Source: Arthrobacter oryzae
Lineage (GTDB): Bacteria; Actinomycetota; Actinomycetes; Actinomycetales; Micrococcaceae
Direction of reading: 5' to 3'
DNA: 64,000 bases
NCBI RefSeq assembly: GCF_030812315.1
Contig: NZ_JAUSSM010000002.1
Span: 496,001-560,000 of the forward strand
This document shows, piece after piece, positions 18,321 through 26,431 of the stretch. The position numbers and the translations under genes are program-made. A model generated the notes under the pieces. It did not search any database. It saw only the letters and a list, made by a program, of their open reading frames with translations, and had not been told where the DNA came from. The stretch's first letter is position 1. Every line of letters starts with the position of its first letter.

Positions 18321-19610
18321 ATGCTTTACTTCAGCGTTCCGCTCGGCAAGCTCGTCCGCCGGGTCTCCCGGCTCAGAGGCGGAGGCTCTGCCTTCCCCGG
18401 TCTTGTGGTCGAGAAAATCGACCCCGAATTCATGCAGCGGACACTGTCCACGCTTCCGCTGGGGGTCGCCGTCGTCAGCGGGACCAACGGTAAGACCACC
18501 ACCACCAAGATGGTTGTGGAACTGCTGGAAAGCCAGGGGCTGAAGGTGTTCACGAACCGCACCGGCAGCAACTTCACCCGCGGTGTCGCGGCAGCCCTGC
18601 TGGGCGACGTCGACTGGCGGGGCCGCCTGGACGCGGACATTGCCGTGTTGGAGCTTGATGAGGCGCACGCCGTGCACTTCGTCAACCGAGTTCCGCCGCG
18701 CTATAGCCTGCTGCTCAATGTCCTCCGCGACCAGCTGGACCGCTTCGGCGAAATCGACAAGACCGCCCAGCTTCTGCAGCACATCGCTTCCAAAACCACC
18801 GGCACTGTTGTCCTGAACCGGGAGGATCCGCGCGTCGCCCGGATTGCCGACACCCTGGACGGACCCCAGGTCCGATACTTCGGCCTGGACGACTCGCTGC
18901 TGAGCACCTTTCCGAACGACGACGACCTGCGGTCCGGTCCCGGCAGCCCGGTGCCGGCGTTGCCCGAAAAGCCGCACGCCGACGTCGTGCTTCGCCGGGT
19001 GGGGACGGCCGACGCCGACTTTGAGTACGACGGCGCCACGGTCACCACCGGGATGAAGCTCCGCGGCGTGTACAACATCTTCAACGCGGCCGCTGCCTTG
19101 GTCCTGGCGCGCAGCATCGCCGGTAACGGCACTACGCCCACCGACCACGACGGCCTGCTCAAAGCCCTGTCAGAGGTTGCGCCCGCTTTCGGCCGCGGTG
19201 AAAGCCTGGTGGTTGACGGGCTGCCGCTGGACCTCGTGCTGGTCAAGAACCCCAGCGGTTTCCGGCTGGGCCTGAAGTCATTTTCCGCCGGCGGCTACGC
19301 CACCATGGTCGCGATCAATGACAACTACGCCGACGGCCGGGACATGTCCTGGCTCTGGGACGTCGAATTCGATTCGCTGCGCGAAGGCGGCGTGGACCAG
19401 CTGACCGGCTCCCGGGCCTACGACATGGCGTTGCGGCTGCAATACGACGGCGTCGCCATTGGCGCCGTCGACCCGGACATCACGCCGGCGCTGGCTGCGT
19501 TCATCCAAGGCGCCAAGGACAAACCCAAACGCGTATTCTGCACGTACACGGCCATGCTCGCCATCCGCCGCGAACTGTCCAAAATCACCACTGTGGAGGT
19601 GGTCTCATGA
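18321..19610 (+). CDS. murT: Lipid II isoglutaminyl synthase, MurT subunit
   Basis: With GatD it amidates the D-glutamate of the lipid II stem peptide. The 429-aa Mur-ligase-like protein has the P-loop [15 protein letters not shown], the central block [30 protein letters not shown], and a C-terminal DUF1727 domain ([31 protein letters not shown]). The segment between about residues 185 and 250 has no cysteines, so the four-Cys zinc ribbon described in firmicute MurT is absent. The gatD start overlaps its stop (ATGA). Confidence 0.92.
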   Translation: MLYFSVPLGKLVRRVSRLRGGGSAFPGLVVEKIDPEFMQRTLSTLPLGVAVVSGTNGKTTTTKMVVELLESQGLKVFTNRTGSNFTRGVAAALLGDVDWRGRLDADIAVLELDEAHAVHFVNRVPPRYSLLLNVLRDQLDRFGEIDKTAQLLQHIASKTTGTVVLNREDPRVARIADTLDGPQVRYFGLDDSLLSTFPNDDDLRSGPGSPVPALPEKPHADVVLRRVGTADADFEYDGATVTTGMKLRGVYNIFNAAAALVLARSIAGNGTTPTDHDGLLKALSEVAPAFGRGESLVVDGLPLDLVLVKNPSGFRLGLKSFSAGGYATMVAINDNYADGRDMSWLWDVEFDSLREGGVDQLTGSRAYDMALRLQYDGVAIGAVDPDITPALAAFIQGAKDKPKRVFCTYTAMLAIRRELSKITTVEVVS

Positions 19611-20395
19611 CCCCGGTATCCCAAGACGGCGAATCCGCCGCAGGCGGCCCGGAAACAGTCAGTCCGGACACAGCCAGCAAGGGCACCATCAGGGTCCTGC
19701 AGCTGTACCCCCGGGACATGAACATCTACGGTGACTGGGGCAACGCCCTGGTGCTCCAGCAGCGGCTCCGCTGGCACGGCTACACGCCCGAGCTCCTCGA
19801 GTACAACGTGGGCGATGCGTTCCCGGCCGACGTTGACCTCATCGTCGGCGGCGGCGGACAGGACAGCGGACAGCTGGTCATCCAGGACGATCTGCTTTCC
19901 CGGGAATCGACGTTGAAGGAGCTGGCAGAAGACGGAACCCCCATGCTCCTGATCTGCGGGATGTACCAGCTCTTCGGCCGGTTCTTCAAGACCCGGACCG
20001 GCTCGGTCATTCCGGGCATCGGTGTGCTGGATGTCGAAACGCACGGAACCGACGAACGCCTGATCGGCAATGTCACGGTGTCCTCGACCGAGTTCGGGGA
20101 CGTCCTTGGCTACGAAAACCACAGCGGGCAGACAACCCTCGGCCCGGGCGTCAAGCCGCTCGGCACCACCCCCAAGGGCACGGGCAACAACAGCAGCGAC
20201 GGCAAGGAAGGGGCCCGCTACCGGAACATCGTGGCGAGCTACCTCCACGGTTCCCTGCTGCCCAAGAATCCGGCCATTGCCGACTTCCTGATCCGCACCG
20301 CCGTCGAACGCAAGTACGGCAGCTTCAGCCCCGGGGCTCCGGACGACCGCTACTCGGTGCTGGCGCGCGAACACGCGGCGCGGCGGCCCCGCTAG
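19607..20395 (+). CDS. gatD: Lipid II isoglutaminyl synthase, glutaminase subunit GatD
   Basis: Supplies ammonia to MurT. The 262-aa CobB/CobQ-like amidotransferase shows YPRDMNIYGDWGNALVLQQR, the nucleophile Cys in LLICGMYQLFG, and the catalytic His in VASYLHGSLLPKNP. The first 25 residues are a variable polar tail. It is coupled to murT through a 4-nt overlap. Confidence 0.93.
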   Translation: MTPVSQDGESAAGGPETVSPDTASKGTIRVLQLYPRDMNIYGDWGNALVLQQRLRWHGYTPELLEYNVGDAFPADVDLIVGGGGQDSGQLVIQDDLLSRESTLKELAEDGTPMLLICGMYQLFGRFFKTRTGSVIPGIGVLDVETHGTDERLIGNVTVSSTEFGDVLGYENHSGQTTLGPGVKPLGTTPKGTGNNSSDGKEGARYRNIVASYLHGSLLPKNPAIADFLIRTAVERKYGSFSPGAPDDRYSVLAREHAARRPR

Positions 20396-20486
20396 GTCCT
20401 GTCCGATTCCGGGGGACACGCCGGACCCAGTCTCCCCTGTGACGGATTGCGACCGGCCAGCGAATAGGCCGTGGCAGACTATTTCC

Positions 20487-20993
20487 ATGGACACTGCAGC
20501 CGCCGGCCTCCCGGAACACCTCCGCCGTCCGTCAGGGCCACGCAATCCCGGCGACGCCTGGGTGGAGGGCGAGCTGGGTAAATTCTGGGGCCGGTTCGGA
20601 TCTGCGGGCCTCCTGGTACAAGACCCGACCAAAGGCATCCTGCTGCAGCACCGGGCCACATGGAGTCATCACGGCGGAACCTGGGGCCTTCCCGGCGGAG
20701 CCTTGCACGAAGGGGAAGACGCCATCACGGGCGCCCTGCGCGAAGCCCACGAGGAAGCCGCCGTCCCGCCGGAGAAGGTCCGTATCCTCTTCACGTCGGT
20801 ATTCGACGTCGGGTATTGGTCATACACCACGGTGGCCGTGCGCGTGGTTGAATCCTTCGAACCCGTCATCAACGACCCCGAGAGCATCGACCTGAAGTGG
20901 ATACCGGCCAACGCCGTGGAAGACAAGGACCTGCACCCGGCCTTCGCCACCTCGTGGCCCGGGCTTAGGCGCGAGCTCCTGCAGCACCACTGA
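20487..20993 (+). CDS. Nudix hydrolase
   Basis: Predicted pyrophosphohydrolase acting on a nucleoside diphosphate linked to another group. The Nudix box is readable as GALHEGEDAITGALREAHEE followed by AAV, with Ala where the consensus has Gly. It is preceded by GTWGLPGG. The 168-aa length is normal. The substrate is unknown; VFDVGYWSYTTVAVRV suggests an ADP-ribose or oxidised-nucleotide subgroup only weakly. An in-frame ATG at 20439 is less likely. Confidence 0.85.
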   Translation: MDTAAAGLPEHLRRPSGPRNPGDAWVEGELGKFWGRFGSAGLLVQDPTKGILLQHRATWSHHGGTWGLPGGALHEGEDAITGALREAHEEAAVPPEKVRILFTSVFDVGYWSYTTVAVRVVESFEPVINDPESIDLKWIPANAVEDKDLHPAFATSWPGLRRELLQHH

Positions 20994-21078
20994 TTTCACT
21001 GACGGCGTAGCCCCGGCAGGACTAGGTCCGCCCGCGCAGTCGTTGACATTGGTAAGCACCACTCCAGGGAGGCTTACC

Positions 21079-22062
21079 ATGGTCAAACTCAGTGACGGCG
21101 TCAGCGGCACCAATGCGGCCGAAGACCCGCTGGATTCCTATTCGGCAACGGTCATCCGCGTGGCGGAAACTGTCACCCCGCACGTGGCCGCCATCGAAAT
21201 GACCGGCAACGGACGCAACGGCAGGTTCCGCGTGGGCGCCGGCTCAGCTGTCCTGTTCACGTCGGACGGGTACCTGGTAACCAATGCCCATGTGGTGGGC
21301 GCGGCAGGAAAGGGCCATGCGGTGTTCGCCGACGGTTCGCGGACCGCTGTGGAGGTGGTGGGCGCCGACCGCCTGTCGGACCTTGCCATTGTCCATGGCA
21401 AGGCACCCACGGCGCCGCCGGCCGAATTCGGCGATGCCGAACTCCTCAAGGTCGGGCAGCTGGTCATCGCCGTCGGAAATCCGCTGGGTCTCTCCGGCTC
21501 TGTGACGGCAGGTGTGGTCAGCGGCCTGGGCCGCTCAATCCCGGTATGGTCCGGACGCAACCGCCGTGTAATCGAGGACGTCATCCAGACCGACGCCGCG
21601 CTGAACGCCGGCAGCTCCGGAGGGGCCCTGGCGGACGCCCACGGCCGTATCGTGGGCATCAACACCGCGGTCGCCGGTGCGGGCTTGGGGCTGGCCGTTC
21701 CGATCAACGCCACCTCGCGGCGGATCATCGCATCCCTCCTCTCGGACGGGCGCGTCCGGCGTGCCTACCTGGGACTCGTCAACACTCCCGTTCAGCTTCC
21801 GGTCAGCTCGGTTGTCCGTACCGGCCACCGCGACGGACTGCTCGTCGTCGAGGTCCTTCCGCAATCGCCGGCCGAACGGGCGGGCCTCCGCGCCGGAGAC
21901 GTCCTGCTGAGCGTGGGGCGCAAGTCCGTTTCGAACGCGGAGAGCCTCCAGAAGCTGCTTTTCTCGGAGGCAATCGGAGCGCCGCTGGAAATTTCCGCAC
22001 TGCGTGACGGCACGGAGCTGCATGTGGTGGCCATCCCCCAGGAAATGACGGAAAACCAATAA
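21079..22062 (+). CDS. HtrA-like trypsin-type protease with PDZ domain, no export signal
   Basis: A serine protease of family S1C, 327 aa. The catalytic triad is readable: His in VTNAHVVGAAG, Asp in LSDLAIVHG, Ser in NAGSSGGALADAHG. A C-terminal PDZ domain covers about residues 245-320 (RAGLRAGDVLLSVGRKSVSNAESL). Unlike most actinobacterial HtrA proteins it has no signal peptide or membrane helix; the protein begins MVKLSDGVSGTNAAEDPLD. The ATG follows AGGGAGG by 6 nt, so the start is well supported and the product is probably cytoplasmic. Confidence 0.88.
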   Translation: MVKLSDGVSGTNAAEDPLDSYSATVIRVAETVTPHVAAIEMTGNGRNGRFRVGAGSAVLFTSDGYLVTNAHVVGAAGKGHAVFADGSRTAVEVVGADRLSDLAIVHGKAPTAPPAEFGDAELLKVGQLVIAVGNPLGLSGSVTAGVVSGLGRSIPVWSGRNRRVIEDVIQTDAALNAGSSGGALADAHGRIVGINTAVAGAGLGLAVPINATSRRIIASLLSDGRVRRAYLGLVNTPVQLPVSSVVRTGHRDGLLVVEVLPQSPAERAGLRAGDVLLSVGRKSVSNAESLQKLLFSEAIGAPLEISALRDGTELHVVAIPQEMTENQ

Positions 22063-22093
22063 CTCTCCACCCCAAATCGGCAACAATGAATCT

Positions 22094-22600
22094 GTGGTCC
22101 GTGATCCCCGACGTGAGGTGCACGGCGGAAGGCATGTCCTTCCAGCCGTTATACCGGCGTGCACCGTGCTTCTCCTTGCCGGGCTCCCCGCATGTTCGCG
22201 GCCGGGACCCTTCGACGCGCCCCCGTGTTTCCCGCCCGCTTACACGGTGACACCCGAGCGCGCACAGTTGGGCCAGAACGTGAATGTCACGGCGCCGGAC
22301 GCCGACTGCGATCCACGCTACGGCGAGCATGCCCGCATTCATGTGACAGTGACGGACGCGGCGGGCGCAAAGGTATTGGACGCAACGTCCCCGATGAACG
22401 ACGCCGGCGGGTTTACATATACGTTCATCGTTCCAGTGAACTCGGCGGCCGGACCGGCAACGGTGACCGCCATGCCCTACAACATTGACTGGTGCGACGA
22501 TACCGGCCGGAACAACAGGGCGGGCGGGTCCGGTCAGGCCGGTGAATTGACCCGGGCATCCTGCGCCCAGCCGGTCCGGATCCTCACCGTCACGCCGTAA
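22094..22600 (+). CDS. Putative lipoprotein of unknown function
   Basis: A 168-aa product starting with GTG. Residues about 15-33 form a signal sequence ending in the lipobox-like LAGLPAC. The mature part contains paired cysteines (APPCFPP, DADCDPRY, NIDWCDD, RASCAQP) and an immunoglobulin-like beta pattern (NVNVTAPD, HVTVTDAAGAKV, GFTYTFIVPVNS), so it may be a disulphide-stabilised surface domain. No family recognised. The start is uncertain because no clear ribosome site is present. Confidence 0.5.
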   Translation: MVRDPRREVHGGRHVLPAVIPACTVLLLAGLPACSRPGPFDAPPCFPPAYTVTPERAQLGQNVNVTAPDADCDPRYGEHARIHVTVTDAAGAKVLDATSPMNDAGGFTYTFIVPVNSAAGPATVTAMPYNIDWCDDTGRNNRAGGSGQAGELTRASCAQPVRILTVTP

Positions 22601-23209
22601 CATAACCGCATGATCCCGGGCCCGTTCAGCCCGGAACACGCCCTCCCAGGCGAAATGCACACAAACCCCCGAAAGGCATGCCGGCGACACGTCCCGGCAG
22701 GAGGATACCGCATTTTCCGGTGTAATAAACCCCTAGTCCTATCCTGATTGCAGCCGCCCAGCTATCGTTATTGGTGAACACACCTCCGGACACATTGAAG
22801 TGCCGGACGGGTGCTGTTCCAGCGCTACAGTCCGGTTCCGGGATCACCGTCCTGAACCGAAACTGTGGGTATTGGGGTAGGCACGGGGGTGCCCAGATAT
22901 CTAAACACCGTTCCCTGAACGCAGGATTCGCGTTGCTTCACTCGCACAGGGGACGGCGGTTTTCCAATCACGGCCGGGCTCTGCGGATTTCGCAGGGTTC
23001 TGCGCCTTCAGCCCGGGATCGGGACTGCTCAGGCGCCGAAAATTGCGCCGCATGGCCGTGAAAATGTTGGGGAACCGACCACCGCAGGCCTATGACCAAA
23101 CGGACGGCTCGCCCGCCCTTCAAGGAGATACCGGAATCCAACCCGGATGCCCGGCCCCGTCGCAGCCTGTGGACATCACCTGGGAATGAACAAAAGATGG
23201 GAAGATCTC
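22601..23209. other. Long intergenic region with no supported gene
   Basis: About 600 nt separate the lipoprotein gene and the small Asp/Arg-rich protein gene. A 96-codon frame at 22771-23061 has odd composition and no ribosome site and is probably not coding. The stretch contains promoter-like AT-richer patches near 22725-22780 and short inverted repeats such as GGCGCCGAAAATTGCGCC. A GGGGAACCGACC patch near 23070 recalls part of a c-di-AMP riboswitch, but the rest of the consensus is missing. Confidence 0.5.
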
Positions 23210-23563
23210 ATGAAGAGGTCAATGGGCATGCTCGCATCCACTGTGCTGGCCGCAGGACTAGGCGTCGGAGGGACGGCCATTGCGGCCGGACCAGCAGCAG
23301 CGGACACGGGTCTGAAGACCGTCACGATTTCGGCCGAGAATTACCAGAGCTACACGGACAATAGGGACCGTGACCGTGACCGTGACCGCAGCGACCGCGA
23401 CAAGCGGGACCGCGACAAGCGGGACCGTGACAAGCGGGACCGTGACCACCGCAAGTGGTGTGCGAAGCACGGCCACTGGCATTACCACCACGGTCACTGG
23501 TACTGGCACAGCGACTGCGATCGTGACCGGCGCCACGACCGCGACCACTACGAGTACCACTAG
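23210..23563 (+). CDS. Small secreted Asp/Arg-repeat and His/Trp-rich protein
   Basis: A 117-aa product preceded by GGAAGA. A signal peptide covers about residues 1-30 (MKRSMGMLASTVLAAGLGVG, cleavage near PAAADTG). The mature protein has a polyampholyte stretch of alternating Asp and Arg (DRDRDRDRSDRDKRDRDKR) and then a His/Trp/Tyr-rich tail (HGHWHYHHGHWYWHSD) with two cysteines. The family is not recognised. A metal-binding or wall-associated role is possible from composition only. The repeats are exact at DNA level. Confidence 0.7.
   Translation: MKRSMGMLASTVLAAGLGVGGTAIAAGPAAADTGLKTVTISAENYQSYTDNRDRDRDRDRSDRDKRDRDKRDRDKRDRDHRKWCAKHGHWHYHHGHWYWHSDCDRDRRHDRDHYEYH
23366..23443 (+). repeat. 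Tandem repeats inside the Asp/Arg-rich gene
   Basis: Three or four GACCGT/GACCGC hexamers at 23366-23389 encode Asp-Arg. They are followed by three copies of the 15-mer GACAAGCGGGACCGY at 23399-23443 encoding DKRDR. The units are in frame and almost identical, which suggests recent expansion and possible length variation between strains. Confidence 0.85.
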
Positions 23564-23597
23564 GCCGTCAGACGCCTGACCGACCGGTCTGAGGCGA

Positions 23598-23636
23598 CAA
23601 GGGAGGGGCCCGCTGTTAAGCGACGCCCCTCTCTTG
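23598..23636 (+). terminator. Hairpin after the Asp/Arg-rich gene
   Basis: Arms CAAGGGAGGGG and CCCCTCTCTTG pair with one wobble over 11 bp, about 35 nt after the stop. Confidence 0.65.
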
Positions 23637-23700
23637 TGTCAGGCGAGCTTGTGTCAGGCTCGCACTTCCCCTGCCAGCGATGCGGTGGCAGGGTCAAAGC

Positions 23701-24126
23701 ATGAACAACTGGGATCCAGGAGCGGCGGGCGTCCTTGAGCTCCCTTCCGGTCGCCTCATCCGCGGCCGCGCACTGGGTCGGCCCCTTCCGGCCGGTCCCA
23801 GCCCGGAATTCGCCGTCTACCTTCTGGGCACGGCCCCGCCCCGGGTTGACTGGGAGCAGCGATGGGTGCGCTGGCCGGACTTCCGGCTGCCGGCAAATGA
23901 GGGCGAGGCCATGGACGCCCTGAAGGAGGCCTGGCTGCGGGCCGCATACCAGCGCGTCGAAATCGCCTGCGCGGGCGGCCGGGGCAGGACCGGCACAGCC
24001 CTTGCCTGCATCGCCGTTCTGGACGGAGTTCCTGCGCGGCAGGCTGTTTCCTTTGTTCGGGCGCACTACCACCCGCGGGCGGTCGAGACGCCGTGGCAGC
24101 GGTGGTACGTCATGCGCCCGCGCTGA
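23701..24126 (+). CDS. Protein-tyrosine-phosphatase-like protein (CX5R)
   Basis: A 141-aa cytoplasmic protein with the phosphatase loop CAGGRGRTGTALACIAVLDG, where Cys and Arg of CX5R are present. A possible acid residue lies in WVRWPDFRLP, which matches the WPD loop of tyrosine phosphatases. It therefore has the parts needed for dephosphorylation of phosphotyrosine or a small phospho-compound. The His usually before the catalytic Cys is replaced (VEIACAGG). The ATG used lies 21 nt after another in-frame ATG; AGGG spacing favours the inner one. Confidence 0.72.
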   Translation: MNNWDPGAAGVLELPSGRLIRGRALGRPLPAGPSPEFAVYLLGTAPPRVDWEQRWVRWPDFRLPANEGEAMDALKEAWLRAAYQRVEIACAGGRGRTGTALACIAVLDGVPARQAVSFVRAHYHPRAVETPWQRWYVMRPR

Positions 24127-24168
24127 GAACGCACTGCGCTGAGACGGCACCGCGGAAGGCCTTGGAAA

Positions 24169-24624
24169 CTAGCGGTGTTCCTCGGTGATTTCCTTGAGTT
24201 TGGCGAGGGCTACCGGCCAGGCTTCATCAAACATGGCGGCAAAATCGTCCTCGCTGTCGAGCACAACGTCCACGGTTGTGACCCCTGCGTCTTCGCTGAA
24301 CGAGTAGTTCTCGTGTGTCCCGATAAACTTCTTCGCTTCATCGCTGGTGGTGTCGTCTGCTCCGTTGACAATCTGCCCCACATAGCGCAGCGAAATAAAC
24401 TCCCCGGGCCTGTTCTCCTCCACGACTGCAATCATGCCGCCTAGCGAACCCTCGTCATCCGGTCCGAGGAACCGGATCTCGCTGCCCTTTGCCCAGTCGC
24501 CTTGGAAGTAGGAACCCTGGTTGAAAGCACTTGTCCACTTTCGGTATGTCGAGTCGGACAGCATGGTGGTCCATACGTCGCCGACCGGTGCGTTGATCTT
24601 CGCTGAGTACCGTAGCTTTTTCAT
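24169..24624 (-). CDS. SRPBCC/AHSA1-like domain protein
   Basis: A 151-aa protein of the Bet v1-like (START/AHSA1) fold. It opens MKKLRYSAKINAPVGDVWTT, the usual first strand and helix, followed by YRKWTSAFNQGSYFQGDWAKG and C-terminal helix EAWPVALAKLKEITEEH. Such proteins bind hydrophobic ligands or assist proteins; the ligand is unknown. No operon partner is apparent. Confidence 0.78.
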   Translation of the reverse strand: MKKLRYSAKINAPVGDVWTTMLSDSTYRKWTSAFNQGSYFQGDWAKGSEIRFLGPDDEGSLGGMIAVVEENRPGEFISLRYVGQIVNGADDTTSDEAKKFIGTHENYSFSEDAGVTTVDVVLDSEDDFAAMFDEAWPVALAKLKEITEEHR

Positions 24625-24722
24625 GCCCGATCTTACTGCCGGGTAAGGAGTCCGGGACAGGCCTGGCAACATGCCTCTCAGGGAGGGGTATTTTCGACGG
24701 CCCTCCGGAGTAGGGTACCTCC

Positions 24723-25424
24723 ATGGACATCATCCTGGTTCCCGGGTTCTGGTTGGACGCCTCGTCATGGTCTGACGTCACACCTCCGCTGCTCGCCGCG
24801 GGGCATCGCGCGGTTCCGCTCACGCTGCCCGGCCTCGAAGCCCGGGACGCGCCGCGGGCCGGCATCGGTCTGCGCGACCACATCAACGCCGTCGTGGCGG
24901 CGGTCGATAGCGCCGACCAGCCGGTGGTCCTTGTCGGGCATTCCGGGGGCGGCGCCATCATCCACGGTGCCGTTGATGCCCGGCCGGACCGCGTTGCGCG
25001 AGCAATCTACGTGGACAGCGGCCCGCTGGGCGAGGGCGGTGTGATTAACGATGAACTTCCAGCGGAAGGCGACGAGGTACCGCTTCCGCCGTGGGAGGGC
25101 TTTGAAGACGCCGATCTTACGGACCTGGATGACGGGTTGCGTGCCATGTTCAGGGCGCGCGCCGTCCCTGAGCCGAAGGGCGTGGCCTACGACCCCCAGC
25201 GCCTTCACGATGAGCGCCGCTACGGCGTTCCGGCCACCGTGATCGCCTGCGAGTTCCCCTCTGCTGTGCTGAAGGAATGGATCGACGCCGGGCATCCTTA
25301 TGTGGCGGAGCTCGCGCGCATCCGCGACGTGGAGTACGTAGACCTGCCCACGGGACACTGGCCCCAGTTCACGAGGCCGGCCGACCTCGGCACGGCGATC
25401 CTCGCCGCCGTCGACCGCCAGTAA
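24723..25424 (+). CDS. Alpha/beta hydrolase
   Basis: A 233-aa serine hydrolase fold. The oxyanion-hole start is MDIILVPGFWLDASSW, the nucleophile elbow GHSGGGAI, and the catalytic His in LPTGHWPQFTRPADLG. There is no signal peptide, so it is cytoplasmic. The substrate is unknown. A TAGGGT element 6 nt before the ATG and no ribosome site suggest leaderless expression. It converges on the next gene with a 24-nt gap. Confidence 0.85.
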   Translation: MDIILVPGFWLDASSWSDVTPPLLAAGHRAVPLTLPGLEARDAPRAGIGLRDHINAVVAAVDSADQPVVLVGHSGGGAIIHGAVDARPDRVARAIYVDSGPLGEGGVINDELPAEGDEVPLPPWEGFEDADLTDLDDGLRAMFRARAVPEPKGVAYDPQRLHDERRYGVPATVIACEFPSAVLKEWIDAGHPYVAELARIRDVEYVDLPTGHWPQFTRPADLGTAILAAVDRQ

Positions 25425-25448
25425 ACGCCGCCCGCCGGCAGTTGGGTG

Positions 25449-25808
25449 CTACGCGAGAGGGGTGAGGACAGCGATCTGGTAGCCGCCCGCTTTTTCGGCG
25501 AGCTGATAGCAAAAACGCTCCCGGAGCTCACCGGCAAAAGTCCAGGTGACATCTGCCCAGACAAATCCGGGTGCTACGGCCATGATGTCAATTCTCTTTT
25601 CCACGGAGTCCACACCCTCATACTGGCCCCACGACGAGGCGAAGAACGCTTCGGTCTGGCCGGCGTCAGTGACCGGGACGGACTGGCCGGGAAACAGAAT
25701 GAGCGAGGGAACGGCATACATTCCCGCGATCGCCTTGGCGTCCCGCGCCAGCAGCGCGGCTGCATAGCGGTCGAAAAAACGGTCAACGTTGTCCGAAGCT
25801 TCTGTCAT
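25449..25808 (-). CDS. SnoaL/NTF2-like small protein
   Basis: A 119-aa protein of the NTF2-like superfamily (SnoaL/DUF4440 type). The first helix is VDRFFDRYAAALLARDAKAIAGMY, followed by strands in VWADVTWTFAGELRERFCYQL and the final YQIAVLTPLA. Members may be enzymes or small binding domains; the catalytic identity is not evident. The start at 25808 is supported by a -10 box exactly 6 nt upstream. Confidence 0.75.
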   Translation of the reverse strand: MTEASDNVDRFFDRYAAALLARDAKAIAGMYAVPSLILFPGQSVPVTDAGQTEAFFASSWGQYEGVDSVEKRIDIMAVAPGFVWADVTWTFAGELRERFCYQLAEKAGGYQIAVLTPLA

Positions 25809-25814
25809 GCCAGA

Positions 25815-25820
25815 ATTATA
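25815..25820 (-). promoter_or_regulatory. Consensus -10 TATAAT of a leaderless promoter
   Basis: A perfect TATAAT on the minus strand lies 6 nt from the ATG at 25808 with no ribosome site between them. Transcription would begin at the start codon. Confidence 0.6.
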
Positions 25821-25878
25821 GGAGGCCCGGAAGCGGGAAACTCCTTGGGGGAGGATCTGCGAATATCCGGCGTTTCCG

Positions 25879-25993
25879 CTTGAAGCGGCGATGCTCGGCC
25901 TTGGCTCGGCGGTGCTCGCGGGTGCGCTCACCGGTGCGACCCCCCGCAACGGTGGCCGTCCGGGTCAAGGTGATCGACGCCATCCGGTTTTAA
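25879..25993 (+). pseudogene. Relic of the C-terminus of an FtsX-type ABC permease
   Basis: On the plus strand the reading LEAAMLGLGSAVLAGALTG is followed after a frameshift near 25940 by ATVAVRVKVIDAIRF and a stop at 25991. This is the typical last helix and C-terminal tail of FtsX/MacB permeases (P-x-x-x-A-x-R-x-x-x-I-x-A-I-R). There is no start codon or upstream gene body. It faces a second relic of the same gene type on the opposite strand. Confidence 0.65.
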
Positions 25994-26009
25994 GTGCCGG
26001 GACTTCTAA

Positions 26010-26207
26010 GTACCGGGACGTCGCCCCGAAACTCCGCCGGATGCCGATCTCGCACACCCTGTACCGCACTGTTACCACGGAGATGTTCAGCATCCCGGCG
26101 GCACCCAGGAGGAGGACGACGCCGGCGATACCGGCTGCAGCGAGCTACACCGTTGCGAAGGGGTCACCGTTGCTGGCGTAGTCCATCCTCTGCACGTGGA
26201 CCTGCAT
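26010..26207 (-). pseudogene. Relic of the core of an FtsX-type ABC permease, inverted
   Basis: On the minus strand the sequence reads MQVHVQRMDYASNGDPFATV, a TAG at 26145-26147, then LAAAGIAGVVLLLGAAGMLN, ISVVTVRYRVCEIGIRRSFG and ATS. This matches the penultimate helix and the hallmark R-E-I-G-I-R-R-A-x-G-A-T of FtsX permeases, with the usual Arg-Glu changed to Cys-Glu. It stops matching near 26010. The neighbouring plus-strand relic supplies the next part of the same protein in the opposite orientation, so an inversion broke an ancestral gene. Confidence 0.65.
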
Positions 26208-26407
26208 GGCCGGAAACTGCCATTAAAGGTCAGCCGTAATTGCGGCCTGCAAGACCTCTGCCTGCTCAGGGTCTGGTCGTCGTCGTCCGCGAACCAGCTT
26301 CGTTGGATTATGCGTCTGTAGGTTGCCCCCACGACGGACGTCACGGCCCGCGACGGTGAGTGCCACGCCCCCCCAGGGCCGACGTCGGAGCAGCACTGGT
26401 TGATTCC

Positions 26408-26419
26408 CTACCTAAGTAG
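26408..26419. promoter_or_regulatory. Candidate PadR operator
   Basis: CTACCTAAGTAG is a 12-bp palindrome with one mismatched pair. It lies 12 nt before the PadR start, where autoregulation would place a site. The assignment is by position and symmetry only. Confidence 0.35.
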
Positions 26420-26431
26420 TGCGATCTATTT

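Noticed and set aside
22771..23061. A 96-codon frame in the intergenic region
   Set aside because: No ribosome site, composition unlike neighbouring genes, and no fold-like pattern. Kept as intergenic.
23000..23160. Possible second c-di-AMP riboswitch before the Asp/Arg-rich gene
   Set aside because: Only a GGGGAACC patch fits. The hallmark ending with CAGCTAACC is absent, unlike the element at 60185-60330.
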